Shown: piece by piece, positions 35,852-44,919 of the stretch | Numbering within the stretch: position 1 is the stretch's first letter | How the letters are laid out: each line of letters starts with the position of its first letter | Source: UBA1014 sp964344035 | GTDB lineage: Bacteria; SAR324; NAC60-12 | Direction: 5' to 3' | Assembly (NCBI GenBank): GCA_964344035.1 | Contig: CAYFLK010000001.1 | Span: 1 to 64,000 of the forward strand | DNA: 64,000 nucleotides | The notes under the pieces: model-generated | The model's input: only the letters and a program-made list of their open reading frames with translations | Database searches by the model: none | What the model was told of the DNA's origin: nothing | Position numbers and translations under genes: made by a program

Positions 35852-36823
35852 ATGAAAACACTCAAAACAATGCTTTGTCTGATCAGCGCCGTTGGATTGG
35901 CCTCAGCAGTCTATGCGGGTGAAAAGTGGGATATGCCTACTCCCTACCCGGACGCCACCTTTCATACCGCCAATATTCACCAGTTCGCGGACGATGTGAG
36001 TGTTGCAACCGGGGGCGCCCTCGAGATCAAGGTGCACAGCGCAGGTTCCCTGTTCAAACATGGTGAAATCAAGAATTCCATCCGCAGCGGCCAAGTTCCC
36101 ATTGGGGAGTTTTTCATGGGACTGCTGGCAAATGAACATCCTGTTTTCGGGCTCGACTCCATGCCTTTTCTGGCCACGGATTACAATGCGGCCAAGAAGC
36201 TCTGGGATGTGACCAAGCCCACGGTCGCGGAGCAGTTCGAAAAACAGGGATTGATGGTCCTGTTTTCGGTGCCATGGCCGCCGCAGGGATTGTATGCCAA
36301 AAAAGAAATAAACAACGCCAAGGATATGACCGGATTGAAATTCCGTGCTTATAATGCCAATACGACCCGCTTGGCAAATCTCTCAGGCGCTGTTCCCACC
36401 CAGATTGAAGTTGCGGATTTACCCCAGGCTTTTGCCACGGGCCGCGTTGAAGCAATGATCACTTCTCCTTCAACCGGAGTATCAAACAAAGCCTGGGACT
36501 TCCTCTCCCACTTTCATCACATCCAGGCATGGATTCCTAAAAATGTCGTGGTAATCAACAAGCGTGCTTTTCAACGGCTCGATGCTTCTGTTCAGCAGCA
36601 GGTTCTGTTTGCCGCAGGAAAAGCGGAAGCCCGGGGGTGGGCTAAGAGCATGGCTGAAACAGATGAGAAAATTGCCATACTCCAAAAGAACGGTGTGCAG
36701 ATTGTGTCTCCAAGTGCGAGCCTGATGAGTTCTTTGAAACAACTTGGCGGCAAAATGAGTTCGGAATGGTCGGCCAAAGCGGGAGCTGAGGGCCAGGCAT
36801 TGATAAACGCTTACACCAGATAA
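35852..36823 (+). CDS. dctP: TRAP transporter solute-binding protein DctP
   Basis: A 323-residue periplasmic protein with a signal peptide (1-22, cut after VYAG or YAG). Features of the DctP fold are FRAYNANTTRLANLSG, the RVEAMITSPSTGV segment with the conserved Asn/Arg region that salt-bridges the ligand carboxylate, and the C-terminal helix. TRAP systems use a sodium gradient to import carboxylates. The ligand is unknown; neighbouring genes suggest an amino or aromatic acid. A good GGAGAG site precedes the ATG. Confidence 0.9.
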   Translation: MKTLKTMLCLISAVGLASAVYAGEKWDMPTPYPDATFHTANIHQFADDVSVATGGALEIKVHSAGSLFKHGEIKNSIRSGQVPIGEFFMGLLANEHPVFGLDSMPFLATDYNAAKKLWDVTKPTVAEQFEKQGLMVLFSVPWPPQGLYAKKEINNAKDMTGLKFRAYNANTTRLANLSGAVPTQIEVADLPQAFATGRVEAMITSPSTGVSNKAWDFLSHFHHIQAWIPKNVVVINKRAFQRLDASVQQQVLFAAGKAEARGWAKSMAETDEKIAILQKNGVQIVSPSASLMSSLKQLGGKMSSEWSAKAGAEGQALINAYTR

Positions 36824-36878
36824 GGGCTTCCAGTCCAGTTTTCAAAACCGGCTTTAATGCATCACCACATTCGGCCCC

Positions 36879-37439
36879 GTGATACGACTTTTTTTGAATT
36901 GGTTATATAAGGCTAGCGGGGTCGTCGCGGCAGGCTTTATTGCAGCCATTTGCACAACCGTTGTTTTACAGGTGGCTGCGAACATCATCAACAAGACAAT
37001 GGACCTGTTTTTCGGTGCATCTCCGGGTCTGATTGTTCCTTCCTATGCAGAATTCACCGGCTTTTTTCTGGTGGCTGCCTCCTTCTTTGCCCTCGCCTAT
37101 ACACTGCAGGGCGGTGTACACATCCGAGTGTCACTGCTGATCAATCGGTTGGGACCTTCCGCCCGGCATTGGGTAGAAGTCTGGTGTCTGGCCGCGGGCG
37201 CCATGCTGACGGGGTATTTCTCGTTCTATGCGTTTAACCTGGTTTACGAATCCTACCAATTCGGCGACCTTGCCGTTGGGATGGTGCCGTTGCCGCTTTG
37301 GATCCCGCAGTTCTTGATGGCACTTGGCTCAACAGTGCTGTTTACAGCTTTGGTGGATGACCTGGTCCAAGTGCTGAGCGGCACCCCCCCCTCATACCAG
37401 CAGCACGAAGAAAGCAATCCTTCCCGGAATACGGAATAA
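36879..37439 (+). CDS. dctQ: TRAP transporter small permease DctQ
   Basis: A 186-residue protein with four membrane spans typical of DctQ: SGVVAAGFIAAICTTVVLQV, FFLVAASFFALAY, WCLAAGAMLTGYFSFYAF and FLMALGSTVLFTALVDDL. The motif QGGVHIRVSLLINRLG between spans two and three is the usual conserved signature. The start is a GTG at 36879. It pairs with the large permease 12 bases downstream. Confidence 0.9.
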   Translation: MIRLFLNWLYKASGVVAAGFIAAICTTVVLQVAANIINKTMDLFFGASPGLIVPSYAEFTGFFLVAASFFALAYTLQGGVHIRVSLLINRLGPSARHWVEVWCLAAGAMLTGYFSFYAFNLVYESYQFGDLAVGMVPLPLWIPQFLMALGSTVLFTALVDDLVQVLSGTPPSYQQHEESNPSRNTE

Positions 37440-37451
37440 TCCCAGTTCACG

Positions 37452-38759
37452 ATGGATCAAGTTTTATATTCAGGAGTGCTGATCTTTTTGTTGTTTGCCA
37501 TGCTAGGCAGCGGTTTATGGGTAGCCTTGTCACTTTTCATCATCGGCTTTGTCGGCATCGTGCTGTTCAGTTCCGCGCCTGTAGGCCTGGTTATGGCTAC
37601 AACCGTTTGGGGGGCCGGACACTCCTGGGCCCTGGCAGCTTTACCCATGTTCATTTGGATGGGAGAAATTCTTTTTCGCTCAAGATTGTCAGAGGATTTA
37701 TTCAAGGGGGTTTCTCCCTGGATCGAATGGCTGCCGGGCAGGTTGGCCCATGTAAACATTGTCGGCTGCGCAATATTTGCTGCTGTTTCCGGATCATCCG
37801 CGGCCACTGCGGCAACAGTGGGACGGATGTCTCTCCCGGAACTTTTCGGCCGGGGGTATGGAGAGAGACTGGCTATCGGCACCCTTGCCGGTTCCAGCAC
37901 ATTGGGTTTTCTTATCCCCCCCTCTATCATTCTCATAGTCTATGGAGTGGCAACTGAACAGTCTATAGCCCGACTGTTCATCGGGGGAATCCTGCCGGGT
38001 TTGATGCTGGTAGTACTCTTCATGGGTTATGTGGTCATCAGGGCCTTGTTCAAACCAGGAGAAATCCCGGAATCCAAGGATTCCATGCCGTTCCCCAGGC
38101 GCATATACCAATCCAGGCGGCTCATTCCCATTCTACTGCTGATTACCGGAGTCATCGGATCAATATATCTTGGCATCGCTTCTCCCACTGATGCCGCCGC
38201 GGTAGGTGTGTTGCTGTCGCTGCTGCTTTCATGGGCCTATGGATCGTTGAACCGTGAAACTTTCATCGACGGCCTGATGGGCGCGACAAAAACTTCATGC
38301 ATGATAGCCTTTATCCTTGCCGGCGCGTCATTCCTTACTGTAGCCATGGGATTCGCGGGCATTCCCCGTGAACTTGCCGCATGGATCGGTTCATACAATT
38401 TGTCGCCCTACATGCTCCTGGCCGCGCTCACATTGTTTTTCGTGGTGCTCGGTTGTTTTCTTGATGGCATTTCTATGGTTGTTCTCACCACTTCGGTCAT
38501 CCTGCCCATGATTGAAACAGCTGGTATCGACTTGATATGGTTTGGAATTTACCTGGTCATTGTAGTCGAAATGTCCCAGATCACCCCACCGGTCGGGTTC
38601 AACCTGTTTGTCATCCAGGGACTCACCGGACGTGACATCCTTTATGTCGCAAAAGCAGCATTTCCGTTTTTCCTCCTGCTGGTTGTGGCTGTAGCCATTC
38701 TAATTTCCTTCCCGGAAATTGCGACATACCTGCCGGGCAAAATGCTTGGCAGCGGCTAA
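37452..38759 (+). CDS. dctM: TRAP transporter large permease DctM
   Basis: A 435-residue protein with 11-12 membrane spans. Conserved segments include ALPMFIWMGEILFRSRLSED near residue 60, AAVSGSSAATAATVGRMSLPE near 110, GSSTLGFLIPPSIILIVYGV and the mirrored C-terminal EMSQITPPVGFNLFVIQG. It forms the sodium-coupled channel of the TRAP carrier with dctQ. Confidence 0.92.
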   Translation: MDQVLYSGVLIFLLFAMLGSGLWVALSLFIIGFVGIVLFSSAPVGLVMATTVWGAGHSWALAALPMFIWMGEILFRSRLSEDLFKGVSPWIEWLPGRLAHVNIVGCAIFAAVSGSSAATAATVGRMSLPELFGRGYGERLAIGTLAGSSTLGFLIPPSIILIVYGVATEQSIARLFIGGILPGLMLVVLFMGYVVIRALFKPGEIPESKDSMPFPRRIYQSRRLIPILLLITGVIGSIYLGIASPTDAAAVGVLLSLLLSWAYGSLNRETFIDGLMGATKTSCMIAFILAGASFLTVAMGFAGIPRELAAWIGSYNLSPYMLLAALTLFFVVLGCFLDGISMVVLTTSVILPMIETAGIDLIWFGIYLVIVVEMSQITPPVGFNLFVIQGLTGRDILYVAKAAFPFFLLLVVAVAILISFPEIATYLPGKMLGSG

Positions 38760-39013
38760 CCGCTCGCGCGGTAAAAGTCAGTAATCACTGCAAACTTCCC
38801 CCGCTTTACATTCCCTTTTTTCGATAGTGCGACTTAATTCCGCACTGCATGCAGGTTCTGCGTAAACCCTGGCTTCGCCACATCTGTCATGCCGGGTCCA
38901 CATATTCGTTAAATCTTTTGGTATCGCTGGTGGTATCCCCATTGGTAACGAATATGTTTTGATTTCGTTTTTTCTTGACAAACACGCCAAAAAGTACATC
39001 ATGAAGTTATATT

Positions 39014-39036
39014 ATATGTAATTAAATTACGCATAT
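39014..39036. promoter_or_regulatory. Palindrome upstream of the IclR gene, candidate operator
   Basis: A 13-base perfect inverted repeat GTAATT-A-AATTAC (39018-39030) lies inside a longer imperfect one, 21-40 bases before the IclR start. IclR proteins bind AT-rich palindromes of this size, often in their own promoter. It fits autoregulation, but is not proof. Confidence 0.45.
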
Positions 39037-39056
39037 AGTAATAATTAGCGACATAT

Positions 39057-39836
39057 ATGGAGACAACGAAGAGGAATTCCTATTATTTAAGCACTTTGGC
39101 GAAGGGACTACGGCTGTTGAACCTGTTCACAGAGAGGCAGTCGGAGTTAAGCCTGACGGAAATCAGCAGACGCCTCGATATTGACAAAACGTCTGCATAC
39201 AGGTTTGTGTCAACGCTTGTGCAACTCGGCTATTTGCGGCGCGACCCCCAGACCAGGCTGCTCAAACTGGGTCCGGAAGCATTGCGGGTGGGTTACGGTT
39301 TTCTGCAAAGTTTTGATCTCCTGCAAACGGTAAAACCATTTGTTGACGAGTTTTATGAGCGGAAGAACACCACCATAGACACAGCTTTGCTCGACGGAGA
39401 TTCATTTGTCATTCTCTACCGTCGGGAAGCCCGAGACACTTTGACATTCAGGTTGCCCGCAGTGGTCAGTGATCTGTACTGCAATGCGCTCGGCAAAGCG
39501 GTCATGGCCTTTCTTTCGGCAGAGGAAGCGGGGAGGATCATAGATCACCAAAGTTTTCAGGCGAGGACCGCTAACACTCTCACGAACCCGGAAGAACTGC
39601 GCGGGGATTTGGCTGGCATCCGGGTACGCGGTTTTTCAATAAACAACGAGGAATACGTTCCAGGACTGATATCTATCGGGGCGCCTTTTTTTGGAGGGAA
39701 AAGCGGCAAATTAAAGGGTTCTATCAGTTTCGATTTTTCCACCGCGGAACACACATTGAAGGAAGTAATAAGGGATTATGCCGGCGATCTTTTGCAACTG
39801 GCCGCAAGGATTTCGAAGGTGATGCCGGCAGCTTGA
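39057..39836 (+). CDS. IclR-family transcriptional regulator
   Basis: A 259-residue protein. The N-terminal winged helix (SYYLSTLAKGLRLLNLF, SLTEISRRLDIDKTSAYRFVSTLVQLGYL, about residues 6-60) is followed by the IclR effector-binding domain (about 80-255: HCNALGKAVMAFLS-type segment YCNALGKAVMAFLS and RGFSINNEEYVPGLISIGAP). It probably controls the downstream catabolic genes and the TRAP operon in response to an acid ligand. The ATG has little ribosome site but is the only sensible start. It is 8-38 bases from the aminotransferase gene. Confidence 0.92.
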   Translation: METTKRNSYYLSTLAKGLRLLNLFTERQSELSLTEISRRLDIDKTSAYRFVSTLVQLGYLRRDPQTRLLKLGPEALRVGYGFLQSFDLLQTVKPFVDEFYERKNTTIDTALLDGDSFVILYRREARDTLTFRLPAVVSDLYCNALGKAVMAFLSAEEAGRIIDHQSFQARTANTLTNPEELRGDLAGIRVRGFSINNEEYVPGLISIGAPFFGGKSGKLKGSISFDFSTAEHTLKEVIRDYAGDLLQLAARISKVMPAA

Positions 39837-39873
39837 TTTCGAAATGAAAAACATGAAATATGAGGTGAAAATG

Positions 39874-41253
39874 ACAAAAAGCAACGCGGATAAAATTTCC
39901 GATTCAATAATCGCTCAATACATCGATAAGTCCAAGAAATCCCTGGAACTGCACGAACAAGCAAAATCTTATCTGCCGGGCGGAGATACACGTTCCGCCA
40001 CCCACTTCAACCCCTATCCGCTCTATATGAAATACGGAGAGGGTTTCCATATTTATGACATCGACGGTAACAAGTACCTCGATTTATTGAATAATTACTC
40101 CTCGCTGGTCCACGGGCATGCCCATCCCAAGGTAATAGAAAAAACACGCACTCAATTGGAAAGAGGAACTGTTTTCGGCGCGCCTTCAGAATTGCAGTTG
40201 CTGCATGCAAGGCATCTTTGCGAGCGGATGCCTGCGCTGGAATTGATGCGTTACTGCAACTCCGGAACCGAGGCGACGATGTTCGCCATGCGCGCCGCGA
40301 GGGCTTTCACGGGATGTGACAAGGTGATTAAGATCGATGGTGGATACCACGGCACCCACGATTTTGCTGAAGTCAGCGTTCATGCCTCAGCGGAAGTTGC
40401 ATATATGTCGGAATCCCGTCTCAACAGCCGCGGAGTCCCCGGATGCGTGCTCGATGAAGTCCTGGTTGCCCCTTTCAATGAACTGGATGCAGTCGAAGAG
40501 ATTTTGATGCAACATCCAAGTAAGGTGGCGGCCATCATCGCGGAGCCGATGCTGGGCGCGGGAGGCGTGGTGCCTGCGAAAGCAGGTTACCTCCAGGGAT
40601 TGCGCGAACTTGCTGATAACTACGGTGTGCTTTTGATTTTTGATGAAGTCATAACTTTCCGCATCCACCAGGGAGGGATGCAGGGATTAACCGGGGTCCG
40701 CGCCGATTTAACCGCGCTGGGAAAGATCATCGGCGGTGGTTTGGCCATAGGGGCATTCGGTGGACGAAGAGAAATCATGGAACAGTTTGATCCTGACCAT
40801 AAGGAAGTCATTTCCCATTCCGGGACATTCAACGGCAACCACACGACCATGGCCGCGGGTCTTGCCACCATGGAACTCTACGATCAGCCCGAAGTTGAAC
40901 GGCTCAATCAACAGGGGATGAAATTGCGTGACGGGATTACCAAGGCATTTGGAAATCAGGGTATCCGAGGACAGGCAACCGGAGTAGGGTCGGTCGTCGG
41001 AGTCCACTGGACGGACAGGGAAATAGTTAACGCCGGAGACGTGGTTCGGGGGCAGAAAAAGGCGGGAGACCTGCCTAAACTGCTGCATCTGGAACTGATC
41101 AATCGCGGGATATTTTCCAGCAGCCGTGGACTCTATATCCTATCAACTCCAATGGACAGCAAAGAAGTGGAATTTGCTGTGGAAACATTTGAAGAGGTGC
41201 TTGAACTGCTCAAACCTGTTGTAGCTGATAAAACACCACATTTGTTGATATGA
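39874..41253 (+). CDS. Class III aminotransferase of the beta-phenylalanine aminotransferase type
   Basis: A 459-residue PLP enzyme related to glutamate-1-semialdehyde aminomutase. PLP motifs: CNSGTEATMFAM, GGYHGT, LIFDEVITFR and Lys284 in LGKIIGGG. Two arginines match those I recall binding substrate in Variovorax paradoxus beta-phenylalanine aminotransferase: Arg40 in PGGDTRS (Arg41 there) and Arg418 in FSSSRG (Arg398 there); the whole C-terminus resembles that enzyme. The start at 39874 has GAGG 5 bases away and puts Arg40 at the matching position; an ATG at 39844 would add 10 residues. Product would be a beta-keto acid, or the amine is passed to 2-oxoglutarate or pyruvate. Confidence 0.8.
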   Translation, partial: TKSNADKISDSIIAQYIDKSKKSLELHEQAKSYLPGGDTRSATHFNPYPLYMKYGEGFHIYDIDGNKYLDLLNNYSSLVHGHAHPKVIEKTRTQLERGTVFGAPSELQLLHARHLCERMPALELMRYCNSGTEATMFAMRAARAFTGCDKVIKIDGGYHGTHDFAEVSVHASAEVAYMSESRLNSRGVPGCVLDEVLVAPFNELDAVEEILMQHPSKVAAIIAEPMLGAGGVVPAKAGYLQGLRELADNYGVLLIFDEVITFRIHQGGMQGLTGVRADLTALGKIIGGGLAIGAFGGRREIMEQFDPDHKEVISHSGTFNGNHTTMAAGLATMELYDQPEVERLNQQGMKLRDGITKAFGNQGIRGQATGVGSVVGVHWTDREIVNAGDVVRGQKKAGDLPKLLHLELINRGIFSSSRGLYILSTPMDSKEVEFAVETFEEVLELLKPVVADKTPHLLI

Positions 41254-41406
41254 AACGTTTGCCAGTAAATTTTATGTCTAAAAGATAATTGGGAGAAACG
41301 TTATAAGGAAAAACCAGCTATTAGGACCCGGCATTACGGATCCACAGCCTCAACCCTTGAATCGACAAACATCTCACATAACAAGTAAAATTTAAAAGGA
41401 GAAGCC

Positions 41407-42990
41407 ATGATTCTTGATGGAAATACATTGCAGGTAGAAGCAGTTACTCAGATGGCCCGCAATCCCGAACTGAAAGTGGAAATTTCTCCGGAGATAGAAG
41501 AGAGAGTGCGAGCTTCAAGGAAACTGCTGGATGAATTCGTCGATTCAGGCCGTGTCATCTACGGAGTCACCACAGGCGTTGGGGGATTTGTAAACTGGCT
41601 CGTCCCTCCCGCGTTTGCGGAAAAACTGCAGAACAACATTTTACGCGCCGTGGCCACGAACGTAGGTGATTATCTCGACGACGAGTTTGTTCGCGCAACA
41701 ATGATTTCACGACTTAATTCACTTGGACGCGGGGCCTCGGCCATCCAGTTTGAAAACTACCTGAAGTACGTGGAGATGTACAACGCGGGCATCTTGCCGT
41801 GCATACCCGAAAAAGGCTCACTTGGAGCAAGCGGAGACCTCGGACCGCTTGCTTATATCGCCATGGTGGGAACGGGTTACTGGCGGGCCAAGTATAATGG
41901 AGAGGTGCTGCCAGGGGAAGAAGTGCTCAAGCGTGCCGGGATCGAGCCGATGAAGCTGGATTACAAGGAGGGACTCGCGCTGATCAACGGGACGTCTGCG
42001 ATGACGGGGATGGCCGCCTGCCTGACTACGGACGTCAAGCATTTGATCAAGTCATACATCCTCATCAGCAGTTTGAGCATAGAAGCGCTGAAAGGGAAAA
42101 TCATGCCTTTTCATCCTGCTGCGCATGAGAATAAACCGCATCCGGGACAGATCAAGGTAGCTGCTGGGTTGTTTGTCTCACTTGCGGACAGCAAAATGGT
42201 TGTTCAGGATTCTGAAGTAGAGAAATGGCTGCGTGAATTGTCCAGCGATAGACCACAGGGGTTGGAACAGCAAATAGAGGATCCATATTCAATCCGGGCA
42301 ACACCTCAAATTATCGGACCGGTGCTTGATACAACCTTGTTCGTGGAAGAAACGGTGCGCACTGAACTGAACTCGACTAACGACAATCCGCTGATCGTGG
42401 TTGAACTGGGAGAAGCGTTCCACAACGCTAATTTCCATGGGCAGTATATAGCAAATGGGATGGATCAGCTTTCAATCGTGCTGACAACGATGTGCAACCT
42501 TTCAGATCGGCGCACAGACCGTTTTCTCGATCCGGACCATAGCTGCGGACTACCGCCATTTTTGTGTAAAGAAGATCCTGGATTGCGTTTGGGGTTGATG
42601 GGGGGACAGTTTGCGGCCACGTCCCTGACCGCTGAAAACCGATCGCTCTGCACCCCGGTATCTATTCAAACCCTCACTTCAACCGGGGATTTCCAGGATC
42701 ATGTGTCGATGGGACTGATCGCCGCACGCAGAACCAGAGAAATTCTTAGTAATTCATATTACATCCTAGGCTTCGAATTGCTTTGCGCGTGCCAGGCCGC
42801 GGAGCAGCGTGGGGATGTCAGCGAACTCAGTTCATCCACCGCCGAAACGTTCCGTTTGGTGCGTGAAGGGGTGCCCTATTTCGATTATGATGAACCGCTG
42901 ACGGATTCTCTTGAATTCGTCGCGGAACTGATTGAATCAGGAAAACTGCTCAATGCACTTCCAGAAAATACCAAGGCGTTTGAATGGTAG
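41407..42990 (+). CDS. MIO aromatic amino acid 2,3-aminomutase / ammonia-lyase (PaPAM-like)
   Basis: A 527-residue enzyme of the histidine/phenylalanine ammonia-lyase family. The self-made MIO cofactor comes from Ala141-Ser142-Gly143 in GSLGASGDLGPL; the catalytic Tyr52 is in YGVTTG. It resembles most closely, from memory, the phenylalanine aminomutase AdmH of Pantoea agglomerans (andrimid pathway): GGFVN, NAVATNVG-type RAVATNVG with Val82 where AdmH has Val108, IPEKGSLG, EGLALINGTSAM and FLCxExxGLRLGLMGGQF. AdmH has Thr in place of Ala141. It would turn L-Phe or L-Tyr into the beta isomer or trans-cinnamate-type acid. An AAGGAGAA site precedes the ATG. It follows the beta-type aminotransferase. 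Confidence 0.85.
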   Translation: MILDGNTLQVEAVTQMARNPELKVEISPEIEERVRASRKLLDEFVDSGRVIYGVTTGVGGFVNWLVPPAFAEKLQNNILRAVATNVGDYLDDEFVRATMISRLNSLGRGASAIQFENYLKYVEMYNAGILPCIPEKGSLGASGDLGPLAYIAMVGTGYWRAKYNGEVLPGEEVLKRAGIEPMKLDYKEGLALINGTSAMTGMAACLTTDVKHLIKSYILISSLSIEALKGKIMPFHPAAHENKPHPGQIKVAAGLFVSLADSKMVVQDSEVEKWLRELSSDRPQGLEQQIEDPYSIRATPQIIGPVLDTTLFVEETVRTELNSTNDNPLIVVELGEAFHNANFHGQYIANGMDQLSIVLTTMCNLSDRRTDRFLDPDHSCGLPPFLCKEDPGLRLGLMGGQFAATSLTAENRSLCTPVSIQTLTSTGDFQDHVSMGLIAARRTREILSNSYYILGFELLCACQAAEQRGDVSELSSSTAETFRLVREGVPYFDYDEPLTDSLEFVAELIESGKLLNALPENTKAFEW

Positions 42991-43577
42991 GCTGCAAAGT
43001 CAGCACAGGGTGCAGGTTCTGAAATTATGACGGCCAAATATTTTTTAAGGGTTGCGTGATTGCCGTGCAGAAATCGGATAAATGCCATCTACGTATATTT
43101 ACGTATAGACGTACCCGGGCTTTCACTTTAGGTTTTGCTGTAAAAAGGAGAGGGAGGGTAATCCTTTTTCTCATAAATCCAACAGGGTGAAGTAGCAACG
43201 CTCTGCAGCGCCGAGGAAATTCTACAAGTCTTCCGGTGAATTTCCTCCAGCCTTCCAGGCAATTTGAGGAGTTGGTGCCTGGAAAGGAAAAAAGATATCT
43301 TGCTCTGGAAAGGGCAAAGTGCAAAGGGGCACACTCCGTGAGTGGGCTTATCCCTTATCGAACCGTAAGAGGTGTGGATTTGGGTTTGCGGATGTGCTCC
43401 TTCGTGTTTCCCCGCTTAGAGATTGGGGTCGCCATCCCCGGTCATATTGATGCAAACAGGAATTGCAGCTGTTGCAGGTTCCGGACTGTATCGGCAGGTA
43501 ATTAAGCAAATTTCAATAAATTCAGGTTTACAAAGTCGCGCATAATCCTGTGATGTGCTCGGTGAAGTCCAAGCACG
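42991..43577. other. 587-base gap with no recognisable gene
   Basis: Lies between the 3' ends of the MIO enzyme gene and the convergent aminotransferase gene. I checked both strands; the open frames are short, without ribosome sites and with no family motif. No T-tract hairpin is evident. It may hold remnants of an old gene or a small RNA, but nothing supports either. Confidence 0.4.
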
Positions 43578-44876
43578 TTATTGCAGGTCAGGTCGCTTCT
43601 GGAGAAAACGCCGCAATCCCCGCGCATCCTCGCTCGATGCCCTGATCCGCCGCACGCCTTCCTCAAGTTCGGAGAGTTCAGACGCGACAGAAAGCCTGAG
43701 GAAGTGTTTGCCCTCAGCACCTATTTTCCCAAATGATCTGCGATCCAGTACGGCAACACCGTGTTCGTAAAGTGCGAACATCTGAAAAATCCCCGCTGGT
43801 GATGTTTCCTGTTTTTCGGTTTCGTTCATTTGCTCATAATGCCCGTTTAAATCCAGCGATTCACACACCCCGCCGATGTTGGGGAAAAGGTAAAACGCCC
43901 CTCCGGGTTTTTGGCACTGGATACCCGGGGTCTCGCAGAGCAGTTTCCAAACAGCGTCCCTGCGGCGCTGAAAGGTATTTACCATTTCTTCCACGGATGT
44001 TTTTGAACGCGGATCATCCAGCGCGGCCCGCGCAGCTTCCTGGTTGTAGGGAGGGACACAGGAGAAGTAGTTGATGTTCAGGTTCTTGAACACCTCCGCC
44101 TCTTCGACAGTAGGAAACACTGCGTATCCGATGCGTCCGCCAGTCCATGCATACGATTTGGAAAAACCGCCGGCAATAATGGTCCTTTCCTGCATACCCG
44201 GGCATGAAGCGAGCGAGTGGTGAGACCGCCCGTCAAACAGGATGTTTTCGTAAATCTCATCGGAATAGATGCGCACGTCCGGATTGCAGCGTGACTGAAT
44301 CACTTCGGCAATCGATGCCAGCAGTTCTACTCCGGCAGTGCCTCCGGTGGGATTTGAGGGGAAATTAAGATAAATCAATTTGGTGCGGGGGCTGATCAGT
44401 GCATCAAGGTGATCAGCGGAAAAAGTGAAGTTCTGTGCTTCATTCAGATGGAGGGGAACCGGGATGGCTTTCACGTATCGGATGAAGGATTCGTATATCG
44501 GAAATCCCGGGCTGGGATAGATCACCTCGTCCCCCGGATCGCAGTAGACCTGCTGGGACAAGCCAATGGGTGGTTTTCCGCCAGGAAACACGACCACATG
44601 TTCGGGAGTGAAGTGCAACCCCCTTGTTTCTACAATTTGCCGGGTGATGGCGCTCCTCAGGGATAACAACCCCTTGGGATCACAATAGTGCGTGTTGTCT
44701 AGATCGAGCTGGAGTTTGATTTCTGATTTTATGTGACTGGGTACGGGAAAATCCGGCTCCCCAAGATTGAGCTTCACCACACTTGCACCGCTGGATTCAA
44801 CCCGGGAAATATGCGCCCCAATTTTAAAAGCGTTTTCTGTATCAATCAGCGTGGTACGTTTAGCAAAAAGAGACAT
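43578..44876 (-). CDS. Class I pyridoxal-phosphate aminotransferase (aspartate/aromatic type)
   Basis: A 432-residue fold type I enzyme with NFPSNPTGG, the Asp/Tyr of YSDEIYENILFDG, the PLP lysine in FSKSYAWTGGRIGY and a C-terminal carboxylate-binding arginine in LRLSVA. It resembles aspartate and aromatic aminotransferases of subgroup I-gamma; tyrosine or phenylalanine is a plausible amino donor given the MIO gene next to it. It is on the opposite strand from that gene, so it need not be in the same operon. No signal peptide. Confidence 0.85.
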   Translation of the reverse strand: MSLFAKRTTLIDTENAFKIGAHISRVESSGASVVKLNLGEPDFPVPSHIKSEIKLQLDLDNTHYCDPKGLLSLRSAITRQIVETRGLHFTPEHVVVFPGGKPPIGLSQQVYCDPGDEVIYPSPGFPIYESFIRYVKAIPVPLHLNEAQNFTFSADHLDALISPRTKLIYLNFPSNPTGGTAGVELLASIAEVIQSRCNPDVRIYSDEIYENILFDGRSHHSLASCPGMQERTIIAGGFSKSYAWTGGRIGYAVFPTVEEAEVFKNLNINYFSCVPPYNQEAARAALDDPRSKTSVEEMVNTFQRRRDAVWKLLCETPGIQCQKPGGAFYLFPNIGGVCESLDLNGHYEQMNETEKQETSPAGIFQMFALYEHGVAVLDRRSFGKIGAEGKHFLRLSVASELSELEEGVRRIRASSEDARGLRRFLQKRPDLQ

Positions 44877-44919
44877 GGCAAATCCACGAAAGAGTTGGAA
44901 TTGGGAATGAGGGGTCTTT

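Noticed and set aside
38759..38780. Small hairpin after dctM as terminator
   Set aside because: Stem of only 5 bp and no T-tract.
43236..43505. 89-residue open frame in the gap after the MIO gene
   Set aside because: No ribosome site, no hydrophobic or family pattern and unusual composition; not supported as a gene.
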